Below, piece by piece: positions 21,838-33,588 of a DNA stretch of 64,000 bases. Made by a program: the position numbers and the translations under genes. This DNA comes from Amia ocellicauda (lineage: Eukaryota; Chordata; Actinopteri; Amiiformes; Amiidae), in NCBI RefSeq assembly GCF_036373705.1, contig NC_089852.1, positions 31,633,707-31,697,706 on the forward strand, given 5' to 3'. Within the stretch, counting starts at the first letter, position 1; each line of letters starts with the position of its first letter. Below the pieces are notes generated by a model. That model did not search any database and was not told the DNA's origin. It saw nothing but the letters and a program-made list of their open reading frames with translations.

Positions 21838-22189
21838 CTGTATATATGATTTGTACTTGTGTTACGAGTGTGTGTATTGACCTGTACCCCATTATGTATA
21901 TAGTTAAATGGAATGCAGTATAGCTGTGGCCCTGCCCCTAGCTGTGCAGGCCTGTGCAAAGCGGAGGGCACATGAGCTGTCCTCCTGTTGTATATAGTTC
22001 GTTTGTTACAACATAGTAGAGCTTATGGTTGCCCCGGTCCTAGCTGTGCTAACAATGCAGATGGCAAGTGCTCCCGTTTTATGCAGAGGGTGCATGAGTT
22101 GGGCTCCTGTACACCACAGTGTATATAGTTAATTTGTTCAGTGATGCTGTTCAACTTGCTGTTGTCCGCTCCTTGCTGTGTAAAGCTCG
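21838..22189 (+). repeat. TGTATATAGTT tail array of DIRS copy B
   Basis: Units at about 21838, 21895, 21988 and 22119 starting GTATATA, roughly 60-130 bp apart, with shared CCCTAGCTGTGC and GTGCATGAGTTG-type internal words. Same family as 8741-9460. Confidence 0.7.
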
Positions 22190-23226
22190 GAAGCACTGCC
22201 CAAAGGGGAGGGGTTACTGAATAACAAAACTGTCGCAAACAAGGAGACAGTGAGCTGATAAGGGAGCTTGTCCCGAGGTGTACCGCTAGGGGCCTCAGCA
22301 AACAATTCCAGACAGTAACCTCAGGCTAAGTTCAGTAACTTGTAGGGCCGCACCTGAGCTGCCCAGGAGCGAGGACCGTAGTCACGCTCTTACCGGGAAC
22401 TGTCTAGAATCAGCATATACAAGGTGGGGCTACAGAGGTCAGCTCTTACGCCCTCTACTTTCAATAGCAAGGCTGGCTGCTCTACTAGTGCAGCTAGGAG
22501 CGAGGCCGAATCTGCTTGCACAATATCTGGCACGGGCAATCAAGCAACTTGTGCGGCCTCCGCGCCTTATCATTGCAGTGGACCCCTGATCCAATAGGAG
22601 CGGGGCCACAGACCCAATGAAAAAACAACAGAATACATAGTCGGCTAGTCAACAGAACAGCCGAGCTGAACAACGATATACAGTATGTATATACTGTGTG
22701 ACAGCAAGACCTTCATGCTGTCAGTGGACAGCACAGGATCATCCAACTCAAATAAATAGTACAGAGTGGAAGAGCTCTATTGTGCTGACAATTAGATTTC
22801 GTACAAACAAACTATATACACCACGGAGCGCAGGAGCCTGCTCATGCACCACACGTGGGACACAGGAGCAGTTCACACCTGCCGAATAGCGCAGCTAGCG
22901 CAGGGCAACTACAGCTCTTACCATATGAATAAATTAACTACGTACACAGCGGGGCACTGGAGAAACTCAAGCGCCCTCCACTGGAGGTCAACAGCAGCGT
23001 TCCCCTCGCTCCATGGCGTACATAGCCAGAATGGGCCACAGACCTGCTGACCAAGGAACTATATACACAGCGAGGAAGTGAAACTCAAGCGCCATCAGCT
23101 GGGAACAGCAGCATTGAGCTCCATGCTGCACAGGTCAGACGGAGCCACAGTCCTGCTGTTTATCCATCCATCCATCCATTTTTGAAACTGCTTATCCTGG
23201 TGAGGGTCACAGGGTCCTGCTGTTTA

Positions 23227-23230
<4 letters not shown>

Positions 23231-23258
<28 letters not shown>
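23231..23258. repeat. (AT)n microsatellite
   Basis: Fourteen AT dinucleotides inside the tail array, with TCCATCCATCCATCC just before it at about 23163-23178. Confidence 0.95.
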
Positions 23259-23263
<5 letters not shown>

Positions 23264-23538
23264 GTGGGGTACAGGCCAGACGCATGCACCACCACAACAC
23301 AATGCATAATGAACAATCTATATACAGGGCGGCCTCATAAGGCAACGTGCCTGTAGGCCGCATGACAGACCCTGGAAACACATGGACAGGGTTGTTAGTA
23401 AATCCAGGAGCAGCTCGTGTGGGTGCTTGACTGGAAGGCATAGTCCAGTGAATGGGAAGACACGGTTCACTAGCTCCCTCAGGATGCACTTAATAGGGGC
23501 AGACTGGGAGAGGAAAGGCAGGAGCCAGAGCCTGTAGG

Positions 23539-24260
23539 CTACTGGGACTCAACTGCAGCCAACACCGGGTTCCCAATGGAAGGGACCAGTCCCATCACGT
23601 CCAACCAGTAGAACTGGGCAAATATAAGCGACGAGGCCCAAGCTGCAGCCGCACAAATGTCTGCCAAGGGGGTGCCTTGAAAAAGGGCCCAAGATGTGGC
23701 AACGCCTCGAGTCGAGTGGGCCACCTGGTGTTCAGCGGACTTGTAGGCCATGGTAATGGTGTCCACAATCCAATGCGAGAGGCGCTGCTTTGAAAGTGCC
23801 CAGCCCTGTGTCCGCACTCCATAAGACACAAACAGTTGGCCTGAGCGCCGAATGTCCTTCCAAATAGCACCTGAGGGCCCTCACAGGGCAGAGCAGGTGA
23901 AGCTGACTCTCTTGCTCTGAAGCGAAGGGAGGAGGATGAAAAGCCATCAACTCAATAGTCCTGTTGACATGGAATGGAGACAGCACTTTCGGGAGGAATG
24001 CAGGGTTAGGCCGTAGCATGACACTGGAGCCATCTCCCACAAAATGGACATACGATGGGTGTACGGACAGGGTTCACCCGTATTGCAGAGGTGATTGCCA
24101 GCAAAAACGCAGTCTTAAGTGACACCAGATTCAGCTCGGCTAAGTTCAGTGGCTCAAATGGGGCTTGGGAAAGTGCGTCCAGCACTACATCAAGATGCCA
24201 TGCGGGCAGTGAAGGAGTGCGAGGAGGCCGCAGCCATTGAGCTCCCTTTAAAAGCTGCAC
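23539..24260 (-). pseudogene. DIRS tyrosine recombinase (copy C), the best preserved YR here
   Basis: Blocks in order: VVLDALSQAPFEPLNLAELN, FLLAITSAIRVNPVRT, LSPFHVNRTIELMAFHPPPF, LHLLCPVRALRCYLEGH, QLFVSYGVRTQGWALSKQRL, HWIVDTITMAYKSAEHQVAH, then HSTRGVATSWALFQG with the His-x-x-Arg pair, then ADICAAAAWASSLIFAQFYW. These agree with a DIRS YR. Two or three frameshifts prevent translation. Confidence 0.82.
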
Positions 24261-24291
24261 AGCCAGTAAATGAGACCCAGGGGGCTCGCCA

Positions 24292-24705
24292 TCAATCCGG
24301 ACATGACATGCGGAGGTGGCCGGAGATGCTGCCGTGTTGGACAGGCCTGTGAGGTGAACTGCTGCGATGGAGTGGAACTATGGCTACACCCACAGAAGCA
24401 GACGGCGTGCTAGACAGTACAGTCTGTGCGACCGGAGACCTCCTTGCCTGTTGATATAGGTGACCACCGCTGTGTTGCCCGTCCAAACCCTCACATGTCT
24501 GTCCTGCAGGACTGGCAGGAAATGAGACAGTCCAAGGAGTACTGCTTGTAACTCCAGGACGTTGATATGGAGGGCCTGTGCTGGCTCCATCCACCTGCCT
24601 CGGACTCCACGTCCGTTGCAGACTGCTCCCCAACCCTACTTGGAGGTGTCTGTCAACATGAGTGCTCGGTGATAGACTGGCCCCAGGGGCACACTGAGGG
24701 TCCAA
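24292..24705 (-). pseudogene. DIRS RNase H remnant (copy C)
   Basis: ALHINVLELQAVLLGLSHFL, VRVWTGNTAVVTYINRQGGL and LYCLARRLLLWV, the same sequence stretch as in copy A. An Asp-to-Gly change is visible at TGNTAVV where the family has T/MDNTAVV. It joins directly to gag upstream because RT is deleted. Confidence 0.75.
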
Positions 24706-24749
24706 TTGTGAGGGCTCTGGAATGCCTCAGGGAGGTGCTCAGGTGGTGG

Positions 24750-25841
24750 AGGAGGTGGGGTCGGGAAAGGGGCCAGTGTCTACCAGTGAGATGCTGGTGG
24801 AGATCGGCAGGTGGGCAGGGTTGTGACCAGGGCTTTGGTCCGGCCTGTGGCCTGGGCTGTGGCCTGGGAGCCACGGTCTGGGGGCCACCCTGCCAGTGAG
24901 CTGCCGCAGACTGCCTGCACTGCTGGGCCTGAGGTGGAATGGGATAAACCCGGGCCAGCTGCAGGGACTGCTCCCTCTCCTGGAGGGTACGTGTCAGCAT
25001 CGCCATGAGGCGAGTCCTGTCCACCTCAGGGACCCGCCGTGCCTGGGACAGCCAAAGTTGGTGGCACGCTGCCACAATGGCTACCAGGGATCTCCCAGTC
25101 AACTTGCCCTCTGGCCCATCTCCGTGACTAGCTGGTCATCCACCGCTTCTCAGAGATCTCAGAGATAGGGGGCGGGGTTGGTGATGCGCCATGGTGCTCC
25201 AAGGGCTCCGCCAGCTGGGCCAAGTGCAGGGCAAGCAGGCTCTCGGTGTTCCTGAGGCGAGCTGCTTGGGCTCCTGCCTCATAATCCCTCCAGAGCAGCA
25301 TCTCCGTGATGCGACACTGCCTGTTGGGGCAGGCCAGGTCACGTGACTCCGCAGACAGCGGAGACAGGGAGACGAATGCGGCTATGGTGAAATTCACCCG
25401 GGGAAATTCCACCATGCCCGCTTCTGCCGTGCCCTGGGTCATGGCATAAGCCTCCCCTCTCCTGGTTAGGGCGGGGACTGTAGCCAGATGGTCCCACGTG
25501 GCTCTCTCAGTTCCTCTAGGAGGTCAGGCAGCAGCGAAAGGGCCTGTGTGGGCCACTGCGAGTGCTGACCCCTCTCAAATCTGGAGCCCGGCGGGGAAAG
25601 ATCAGACAGCCAGGGGAGCTGGAGAGACTCCACAGCCCTCTGCCTGGCTGCCCAGAACTCCCTGTCCTGTCCCGTGGGAGCAGGAGGGGTGTCCACGCTC
25701 AACGGAGGAGGAGGGGTGGGAGCGACCAGCTCCTCCTCCGTGAGCTCCTCCTCAAGCTCTGAGTCCTCGTGCAGACCCAGAGACAGGCAGTCCTCCTCCC
25801 AGATGGTCCATCCACTGCCCTCATTCTGAGATGGGGCAGAC
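24750..25841 (-). pseudogene. DIRS gag-like ORF1 remnant (copy C)
   Basis: Segments in three frames: SAPSQNEGSGWTIWEEDCLS with an acidic Pro-rich stretch (ELEEELTEEELVAPTPPPP), REFWAARQRAVESLQLPWLS, then LRNTESLLALHLAQLAEPLE, then MLTRTLQEREQSLQLARVYP. Acidic and Pro-rich with helical segments, as in DIRS ORF1. The N-terminal piece lies beyond the hAT at 27105-27311 (REHDEAILALNSRMDQI). Confidence 0.65.
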
Positions 25842-27072
25842 CAGGGGAAGTCAATAGGCGGCTCGTGGGCCAAATCTAGACCGCCAGACACTTTTGACTG
25901 GACCGCGAGAATAATTTTAATTAGCTTATTATGATTCTTTTTCTTTGTATGTAATGTTATGGAGGTTTGTTGCACTCAGTGCTTGTTATTGTGTGGAACC
26001 CAGTAGTAGCCCTTCCTGGTTATTAGCCAATAGGATGTGATGTATTAATATTTAATGTCCTATATAGAGCTCGTGTTCCCGTTAGTTAGTTGATTGCTTA
26101 CAGATTCCTGGTTTGGTGTCTCTGTACACATTCTGGACTGGGGCAAGAGCGTCACTTTGTACTCGTTAAAAAACAAAAAAACAAAAAACAAATCAGGTAT
26201 ACGGTTTGTTTTCCTGATTTCTATGAATAAACAGCTAAACTGTGGATCATTTGTCGTGTGGACATATTTCAACCTCGCCTCCAAAATATAAAAGTGCATA
26301 CACCCGCCCTATTCACCTAGAAACTGCAGCAGAAACAGCTGATTTCCAATGAAAATGCATATTTCTAGCAGGTGCACAAATTGAAAGTGGTGCATCCTCA
26401 CCCGTTCAAGTTCAGAGACCCACCGAAATAGATCTGTGATTGTCAAGCACCAGGAACCGCATCTAGTTTGCCTGCACAATGTCGGTTGATGTGTGATTGT
26501 TCGCTGGTGATATGTTGTTGTGAAGCAAAGATATGTTTAAGTCCAAATCTGCCTGATTTCATGAAGATTTTGAGCTATGTTTTTCGACTTCGAAATGACT
26601 CAGAATCGCATTTTAGGTCTCCAATTGTCAAAATCTTATGAGGGAGGACCCCCAGACCCCCCGCCCTGAATTACTTAATCCACCATCCCCTCATTTTCCA
26701 ACATTAATTTTGTGCTGTGCGCAGTGGGGCAAAGGGAAATAGTATAGACTTGAATCTAATAACACACAAAAATGCTTGAAAGTTTATATTATGTTTATCT
26801 ATATGCCTACAAAAATCTTTAACAAATTAAAATTAAAAGTGGTCTGAATCTGTTTTAATACTAATATTTACATTTATTTAAACATTTAATTTTTGTACTT
26901 TGTCAAATGAATGTACTAAATATAAGCAACTAGGTATATTACTAATTCACAGAATTGTGTGTATGATGGAAAGGGTCATTTGAAGGTGTGATTCCCCCCT
27001 CTGATGTCTGGACCTTGAATATACCTTGACCAAGAAATTTGGACCCTGACACAAAATAATTGACTACCCCTG
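25842..27072. mobile_element. Non-autonomous hAT element in DIRS gag
   Basis: Left end CAGGGGAAGTCAAT and right end ATTGACTACCCCTG form a 14-bp terminal inverted repeat with one mismatch. Flanks GGGCAGAC (25834-25841) and TGGCAGAC (27073-27080) are an 8-bp target duplication with one mismatch, diagnostic of hAT. No transposase is seen in the 1231 bp. An internal block (about 25945-26310) has TATATAG and AATAAA words and might be a nested LTR, unproven. Confidence 0.88.
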
Positions 27073-27600
27073 TGGCAGACAGACTCCCCTCAGGCGGTGG
27101 AGCATCATGATGTTCGGGGGGCGGCACCTGCTTCGCTGCCTGAGCTGCCTGAACGGAGAGTGCAGATTTGGTCCATCCTGCTGTTTAAGGCAAGGATGGC
27201 CTCATCATGCTCCCTGTCCACGGAGCATGACCTCCGTCGCTGACGGCGCGGTGGGGAGGAGGCGAAGGATGATGCCGAAGAGGGGGAGGGAGCCCGTGAG
27301 CGTCGCGGCATCGCAGCGCCGCTCTTCCCTGTCGGTCACATGCAGACGTGGGGGGGGGGCACGTGCGGCCGTAGCGGCACGCACCGTGGGCACTGCAGGC
27401 AGGAGACGTTGGGCAGCCGGCGTGGCAGCAGAAGCAGGAGGAGGGAGATGCGGCTGTCCAACCCTGGAGGTGGAGACGGAGGTCCCCCGGCACTCACCAG
27501 AGGGGTGCGGCAGTGCCCGGTGGAACGGCGGACTTCCGGGCGTGTCGTAGCGGACCCGGAAGTCGTGGGCAAATTGCGCCCGCTGGGCAAAGTACCGTAT

Positions 27601-28640
27601 TTCATTAGAAATGTCCTTTTATTTTCACCTCTCAGGTGTTGGTTGATAATTCCATTTAAGGTTTCAATTAAACAAGTGAATGCTCTTTTAGAACAGAATC
27701 CAGCAGACGCAGGGGTTCACCAGGACCAGTGTTGAGAACCCCTGCCTACATTACATGCTCAAACTTTATGTTTTAAATTTAAATTAAGTAGCCAAATGTA
27801 TAATATGCATATTTACTTGATTTTAAATAAATAACAATTCATATTGTTCTATTCAGCACATTACATTTGATTTCAAAACCATAAAGAAGTTCTACAAACG
27901 TTACCAATATACACTGTTTATCCCAAAGCTCACTTTTGCTGTCCTCATTGCCACAATGCTTACCAACCTCCGTGTGTGAGCCAATCATAGTGCGTGATAT
28001 TAAACACGCAGAACAGCTTCAATGTGAAAGCTGACAAGATAATGGCGTAATATCAAACAAGCTTGTGAAGTTGTGTTTCATAACAAATAATTACAGATAA
28101 GAAACAAATATTGGGTGTCTTTAAAATGGGTATCAATCATTAAAATACATAATTTAGTGATGGAAAATCAGAAAAGTATCATAGAAAAGTCATAGAAAAG
28201 TCATAAAAAAATCTGATTTGCATGGGAACCCTGGGTAGGTAACTGCCAACCCCCCTCAGAGGATACATGCCTATGTTTAGTGAAATGAAAACCACATACC
28301 TGCATGGAGGGGGGGCTACGATGTGGGACGCTTCGGTGTTATTGTGTATTTTCCTTTTCCAAGTGTTTCCACTTCCACTTCCACTTCTGTTCCACTTCTG
28401 TTGCGGTCTTGTTAGACGTTAGATGTCAGGAAATAGGTGCACATTCAGGTGCATATTCCTGCCAGAGGCTTTGTGCAGATTGTTTGATTTAAACTTTGGT
28501 TTGTTTAGTTTTCTGTTGGTTTGTAGGGATTCCTTTTGTGTGCGACTTGTGTGTGATGCGGCAAAGTCCGCTAGTGTGTGCGCACGGATATGGTGAACTT
28601 TATATGTGTACCATGGGTCCTCTTTATGTTAAAGGGGTGG
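27601..28640. other. Intergenic; hAT-type terminus at 27710-27744
   Basis: No gene. The minus strand from 27744 reads CAGGGGTTCTCAACACTGGT, a common hAT/MITE-type end, but the partner end was not found. The rest is AT-rich and unrecognised. Confidence 0.5.
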
Positions 28641-29160
28641 TAAGGATTTGGTTGCTGATGCTGAATGGGGAAAAGATTTGTGTGAACTGAATAGTGGAGC
28701 CATATAGTGGATTTATTTGTATCAGCACCAATGCTTTTATTTGGAACTGATTGTTTACAGTTAAGTTTTGTTCATATAGATGGTTATAGTTAATTTCATA
28801 TTTGATACTACGCCCACGTCAAGCTTGGAGTAGTTCGTAGGTGGGGCAAACTAGGAGGAGGCTATAAAACAGGGCATGGGATAACCAAATGAGGGGTGAG
28901 CTGGGTGAGTGTGCCTGTCTCATTGCAGCTAGTGGTATGTATAAGACTAGAATGATTATGTGTATATAGATATACCTTCATACATACTCTGAATGGAAAG
29001 ATAAGGGACGTTGCAATTTTTAAGTGTTTATTCAGGACTTTGGTTGATTATTTACTATTGTTTAATTTTGTTATTTGCAATAAATAGTTATATTTTGCAC
29101 CAGTACTGCCTCATCTTGCAATCTGCTTTCCTGTCGCCCACATTACAACCTTCCTAACAG
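28641..29160 (+). other. LTR-like non-coding block
   Basis: Has CTATAAAACAGGGC (about 28862) and GCAATAAATAG (about 29079) about 215 bp apart, as in the promoter and poly(A) region of an LTR, and ends near CCTAACA at 29160. I could not find a matching 5' boundary or target duplication, so this is only a suggestion. Confidence 0.3.
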
Positions 29161-30290
29161 AAATGCAGGATTGTGGTAAAGGACTTAAGGAGACAGCTTA
29201 GAAGTTCTGTGTTTTATGACAGGCCTATCCTCACCAAAGTACGACAGATAACATGTCCATGCTGAAGACCCCCCGCCAAATGACAAATGGGCTGCCGTGC
29301 CCGTCTCCACAGAGATTAGCACCACATTCCAACTGAAGATTTATTTTGTGAAACAGACATGCAAGGTAGTTTATATATTCCATAGACCAGGGCAACAAAC
29401 CCAAATACAAACTACATGCTGGTAACAGAAGGATTACCCAGCTTCTCCTTCAGTTTGATAACAAACAATAAAAGGTGACTTAAACTTAATTTAATGACAC
29501 TTAAGTAATTCTACCTCAGAACCAAAACATGAATAAGCCATGTTTAGTTTATAAGAAAGAGCATTAACTAAAACCATCATTGGACCATTTATATTTCACA
29601 TACAATGCAATATTAACATTTGGCAAGATAATTATTCATACATCCTAATTGATCCTCCACTGACATGGGCATCAGAGCAGCACCCCCTGAAATTCCAAGA
29701 AAACTAAAATTTAACATTACCGAAAAAGAACACCTGGCTTGTTTGGCATCAACTGTAAAGTCATGCTTTGATGGACTTGAAAATGTAATTGATAGAACTA
29801 AAACTTGGTTATTTGCAATCCCTATCAATGGGAAACTTTTTCCTGTCCTCCCCGTATAACTGTCTCCCAAGCCACTATCCCTCCAGCACTGCATTTTCTG
29901 TCCCATTGCAGGAGTGCCCTGAACACTTTCTGTGGCTTCTGTATGCATGTCTTGCTGCTGAATGAAAGAAACCTCCAGCCTGTATAATCTGTCAGAGAGA
30001 AAGGGGGAATGGGTGAGGATAATTATCAATGAGAGTTCAGGTAAGTCCATGTAAGAATGCGACCAAGAGCGCAGACTGGGGAAAAGAACAATAATTGAAC
30101 CCAATCACCAATAAAGTAAATAAACCATAGTAAATCTACACCAAAGAAAGTAAGGAAAACAACCGTTTTCTTAATAAATAGACATCCATTGATAAATAAA
30201 CAATTAGTGCACACATCAGGAACCAAAAATAAAAGGAACCCTTAATTAGGTAATAAACAATAAAGTGAATTAAGCCCATCAAGCTCCACT
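29161..30290. other. Intergenic, no gene recognised
   Basis: Open frames of 163 codons (29613-30104, minus) and 64 codons (29665-29859, plus) overlap here. Neither has a motif I recognise. May be an old mobile-element remnant. Confidence 0.4.
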
Positions 30291-30765
30291 CGTGACATGC
30301 GTATATACATTTTACTGTATTGTAGGTGTGCTTATTCGTTGTCCTGTTACCCCGCTGTGTATAATTTATCTAGAGCTGTGGCCCCACCCTTGCTGCACTA
30401 GAGGAGCAGGAGGCTGCTGCTACTGTGTTAAGTGGAAGGCACAAGAACTGACTTCTGCTGCCCTGCTTTGTATATAGTTGTTGAATTATTTTTCCCAGTA
30501 GAGCATGACTGTGGTCATCATTCCTGGGCTGCCCAGATGTGGCCTCAAGTTGCCATGGCGGCCTCTATCTAGAGCTGGTTCAAGTCGAGACCCCTAAGCA
30601 GGTCAGCCTCATTCCTTGCAACAGTTTGTTTATCCCCTTTAGGCAGTACTTCTGACTCAAAATATAATTATAGGTTGCAAATGCAACCCCGATTATCTGA
30701 GAAAGGAATCACTTCCCAAAGGTTGCAAGGTTGTGGAAGATCCTCTGTGTGCATCACTGTATATA

Positions 30766-32333
30766 TATACTGCTCAAAGAAAATAAGGGAACAAGTAATC
30801 ATCACAGTATAACACCAAGTCAATTAAACTGCAGGGATATCAATCTGTCCAGTTAAGAAGCCTAAGCGATTGTGAATCAATGTCACCTGTTTTGGTGCAA
30901 ATGAAAGTGACAACAGGTGCACTGGAGAGGCAACAGCAAGACAACTCCCAAAAAGGGAATGGTTTTGCAGGTGGTGGCCACAGACAATTGCTCTCTCCTT
31001 ATCCTTCCTGACTGATTCTTCTCTAGTTTTGTGTTTTGCTAGTGTCCTTGTCACTACTGGTAGCATGAGGCGGTACCTGCAGCCAATTCAGGTTGCACAG
31101 GTAGTCCAGCTCCTCCAGGATGGCACATCCGTACGTGCCGTCGCAAGAAGGTTTGCTGTGTCTCCCAGTACAGTCTCAAGAGCATGGAGGAGATACCAAA
31201 AGATGGGCCGTTACATGAGGAGAGTTGGACAGGGCCGTAGAAAGGCATCAACCCAGCAGCAGGACTGGTATCTGCTCCTTTGTGTGAGGAGGAACATGAG
31301 CAGCACTGCCAGAGTCCTACAAAATGACCTCCAGCAGGCTACTGGTGTGCATGTTTCTGACCAAACTGTCAGAAACAGATTCCATGAGGGTGGCATGAAG
31401 GTCTGATGTCCTCTAGTGGGACCTGTGCTCACAGCCCAGCACCGTGCAGCTCGATTGGCATTCGCCAGAGAACACCAGAATTGGCAGGTCCGCCATTGGC
31501 GCCCTGTTCTCTTCACAGATGAGAGCAGGTTCACACTGAGCACATGTGACAGACGTGAAAGAGTCTGGAGACACCGTGGTGAACATTATGCTGCCTGCAA
31601 ACATCATCCAGCATGACCTCTTTGGCGGTGGGTCAGTGAAAGTCTGGGGAGGCATATCCTTGGAGGGTCGCACAGAGGTCATGCTAGCCAATGGTACCCT
31701 GACTGCTGTTAGGTACCGGGATGAAATCTTCAGACCCATCGTCAGACCTTACGTTGGTGCAGTGGGCCCTGGGTTCCTCCTGGTGCAGGACAATGCCCAG
31801 CCTCATGTGGCAGTTCCTGGATGACGAAGGCATTGATGCCATTGACTGGCCCTCACGTTCCCCAGACCTGAATTCAATTGAAAACCTTTGGGATGTTATG
31901 TATCGGTGCATCCGACAGCACCAAGTAGCGCCACAGACTGTCCAGGAGCTCACTGATGCCCTGATCCAGGTCTGGGAGGAGATCCCCCAGGACACCATCC
32001 GCCATCTCATCAGGAGCATGCCCAGATGTTGTCGGGAGTGCATACAGGCACGTGGGGGCCATACACACTACTGAGTCACATTATGAGTTGACATGATGAA
32101 ATTCACTCAAGTTGGAACAGCTTGTGATTTCAATTGTTTACTTTGATTTTCGGTGTGAGTTTAAATCCAGCCCTCAATCGGTTGGTGATTTTGGTTTCCA
32201 TTGACCGATGTTACATCATTTTGTTCTCAACGAATTACACAATGTACAGTAAAGATTTTGATCTTTAATATATTTCGTTCATCGAGATCTGATGTGTGAT
32301 TTAAGTGTTCCCTTAATTTTTTTGAGCAGTGTA
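30766..32333 (+). mobile_element. Tc1/mariner element Tc1-2
   Basis: 1568 bp flanked by TA, ends CTGCTCAAAGAAAATAAGGG on the left and the inverted CCCTTAATTTTTTTGAGCAG on the right. Inserted into a DIRS terminal segment. Carries a broken transposase on the plus strand. Confidence 0.9.
31065..32074 (+). pseudogene. Tc1-like transposase of Tc1-2
   Basis: Start at ATG 31065 ([20 protein letters not shown]). Helix-turn-helix region [20 protein letters not shown]. Catalytic blocks LFTDESRF (Asp), VQDNAQPHV (Asp) and SPDLNSIENLW (Glu) are all present. A TGA at 31404 replaces what is probably an Arg codon, and two frame changes lie near 31590 and 31800. It ends ARGGHTHY, normal for the family. Inactive but with all catalytic residues. 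Confidence 0.9.
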
Positions 32334-32377
32334 TAAACGGGAAGGGACTGTTTGAGTGATTCACACCGCGGCCTATA

Positions 32378-33588
32378 TACACTCACCTAAAGGATTACTA
32401 GGAACACCATACTAATACTGTGTTTGACCCCCTTTCGCCTTCAGAACTGCCTTAATTCTACGTGGCATTGATTCAACAAGGTGCTGAAAGCATTCTTTAG
32501 AAATGTTGGCCCATATTGATAGGATAGCATCTTGCAGTTGGTGGAGATTTGTGGGATGCACATCCAGGGCACGAAGCTCCCGTTCCACCACATCCCAAAG
32601 ATGCTCTATTGGGTTGAGATCTGGTGACTGTGGGGGCCAGTTTAGTACAGTGAACTCATTGTCATGTTCAAGAAACCAATTTGAAATGATTCGACCTTTG
32701 TGACATGGTGCATTATCCTGCTGGAAGTAGCCATCAGAGGATGGGTACATGGTGGTCATAAAGGGATGGACATGGTCAGAAACAATGCTCAGGTAGGCCG
32801 TGGCATTTAAACGATGCCCAATTGGCACTAAGGGGCCTAAAGTGTGCCAAGAAAACATCCCCCACACCATTACACCGCCACCACCAGCCTGCACAGTGGT
32901 AACAAGGCATGACGGATCCATGTTCTCATTCTGTTTACGCCAAATTCTGACTCTACCATCTGAATGTCTCAACAGAAATCGAGACTCATGAGACCAGGCA
33001 ACATTTTTCCAGTCTTCAACTGTCCAATTTTGGTGAGCTTGTGCAAATTGTAGCCTCTTTTTCCTATTTGTAGTGGAGATGAGTGGTACCCGGTGGGGTC
33101 TTCTGCTGTTGTAGCCCATCTGCCTCAAGGTTGTACGTGTTGTGGCTTCACAAATGCTTTGCTGCATACCTCGGTTGTAACGAGTGGTTATTTCAGTCAA
33201 AGTTGCTCTTCTATCAGCTTGAATCAGTCGGCCCATTCTCCTCTGACCTCTAGCATCAACAAGGCATTTTCGCCCACAGGACTGCTGCATACTGGATGTT
33301 TTTCCCTTTTCACACCATTCTTTGTAAACCCTAGAAATGGTTGTGCGTGAAAATCCCAGTAACTGAGCAGATTGTGAAATACTCAGACCGTCCCGTCTGG
33401 CACCAACAACCATGCCACGCTCAAAATTGCTTAAATCACCTTTCTTTCCCATTCAGACATTCAGTTTGGAGTTCAGGAGATTGTCTTGACCAGGACCACA
33501 CCCCTAAATGCCATGTGATTGGTTGGTTAGATAATTGCATTAATGAGAAATTGAACAGGTGTTCCTAATAATCCTTTAGATGAGTGTA
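32378..33588 (-). mobile_element. Tc1/mariner element Tc1-3
   Basis: 1211 bp flanked by TA. Ends CACTCACCTAAAGGATTA and inverted TAATCCTTTAGATGAGTG. Its transposase frame is complete. It lies 44 bp from Tc1-2 in the same DIRS terminal segment, opposite in orientation. Confidence 0.93.
32412..33452 (-). CDS. Tc1-like transposase, open frame with catalytic Asp replaced by His
   Basis: A full-length 346-codon frame from ATG 33452 to a stop at 32412, the usual length of Tc1 transposases. N-terminal helix-turn-helix MVVGARRDGLSISQSAQLLG, second helix region with RRMGRLIQADRRATLTEI, then the catalytic domain with VMVWGMFSWHTLGPLVPIG, GYFQQDNAPCHKGR (second Asp) and [17 protein letters not shown] (Glu), ending AKGGQTQY. 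The first catalytic Asp is His155: the family block WSDESRF reads WSHESRF, codon CAT at plus-strand 32988-32990, one base from GAT. The protein could still bind its ends but should not cut DNA. Confidence 0.93.
   Translation of the reverse strand: MGKKGDLSNFERGMVVGARRDGLSISQSAQLLGFSRTTISRVYKEWCEKGKTSSMQQSCGRKCLVDARGQRRMGRLIQADRRATLTEITTRYNRGMQQSICEATTRTTLRQMGYNSRRPHRVPLISTTNRKKRLQFAQAHQNWTVEDWKNVAWSHESRFLLRHSDGRVRIWRKQNENMDPSCLVTTVQAGGGGVMVWGMFSWHTLGPLVPIGHRLNATAYLSIVSDHVHPFMTTMYPSSDGYFQQDNAPCHKGRIISNWFLEHDNEFTVLNWPPQSPDLNPIEHLWDVVERELRALDVHPTNLHQLQDAILSIWANISKECFQHLVESMPRRIKAVLKAKGGQTQY

Larger units (their letters stand above)
20470..22189 (+). mobile_element. DIRS-type element, RT-deleted (copy B)
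   Basis: Plus strand. A gag fragment (20520-20792, TRSIQEREQSQHLAQIYP, matching TRTLQEREQSLQLARVYP in copy C), then RT N-terminal sequence (20900-21130, LLNKRAFHEVPLSEAAQG), a deletion join near 21130-21145 that removes the RT core and RNase H, then YR, then the TGTATATAGTT tail array (21838-22189). It ends directly against the inverted copy C. Confidence 0.8.
22190..27600 (-). mobile_element. DIRS-type element, RT-deleted and hAT-interrupted (copy C)
   Basis: Minus strand. Order: gag N-terminus (about 27600-27073), a hAT insertion (25842-27072), gag continuation (25841 to about 24750), RNase H (24705-24292), YR (24260-23539), tail array with CTATATACAC units (about 23330-22640), terminus GGAAGCACTGCCCAA at 22190. 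The RT is missing between gag and RNase H. It faces copy B tail to tail. Confidence 0.85.

Noticed and set aside
27107-27550. 147-codon Gly/Arg/Ala-rich plus-strand frame
   Set aside because: Antisense shadow of the GC-rich DIRS gag on the minus strand.
29613-30104. 163-codon minus-strand frame
   Set aside because: No recognisable domain, overlapped by a plus-strand frame, no promoter or splice support.
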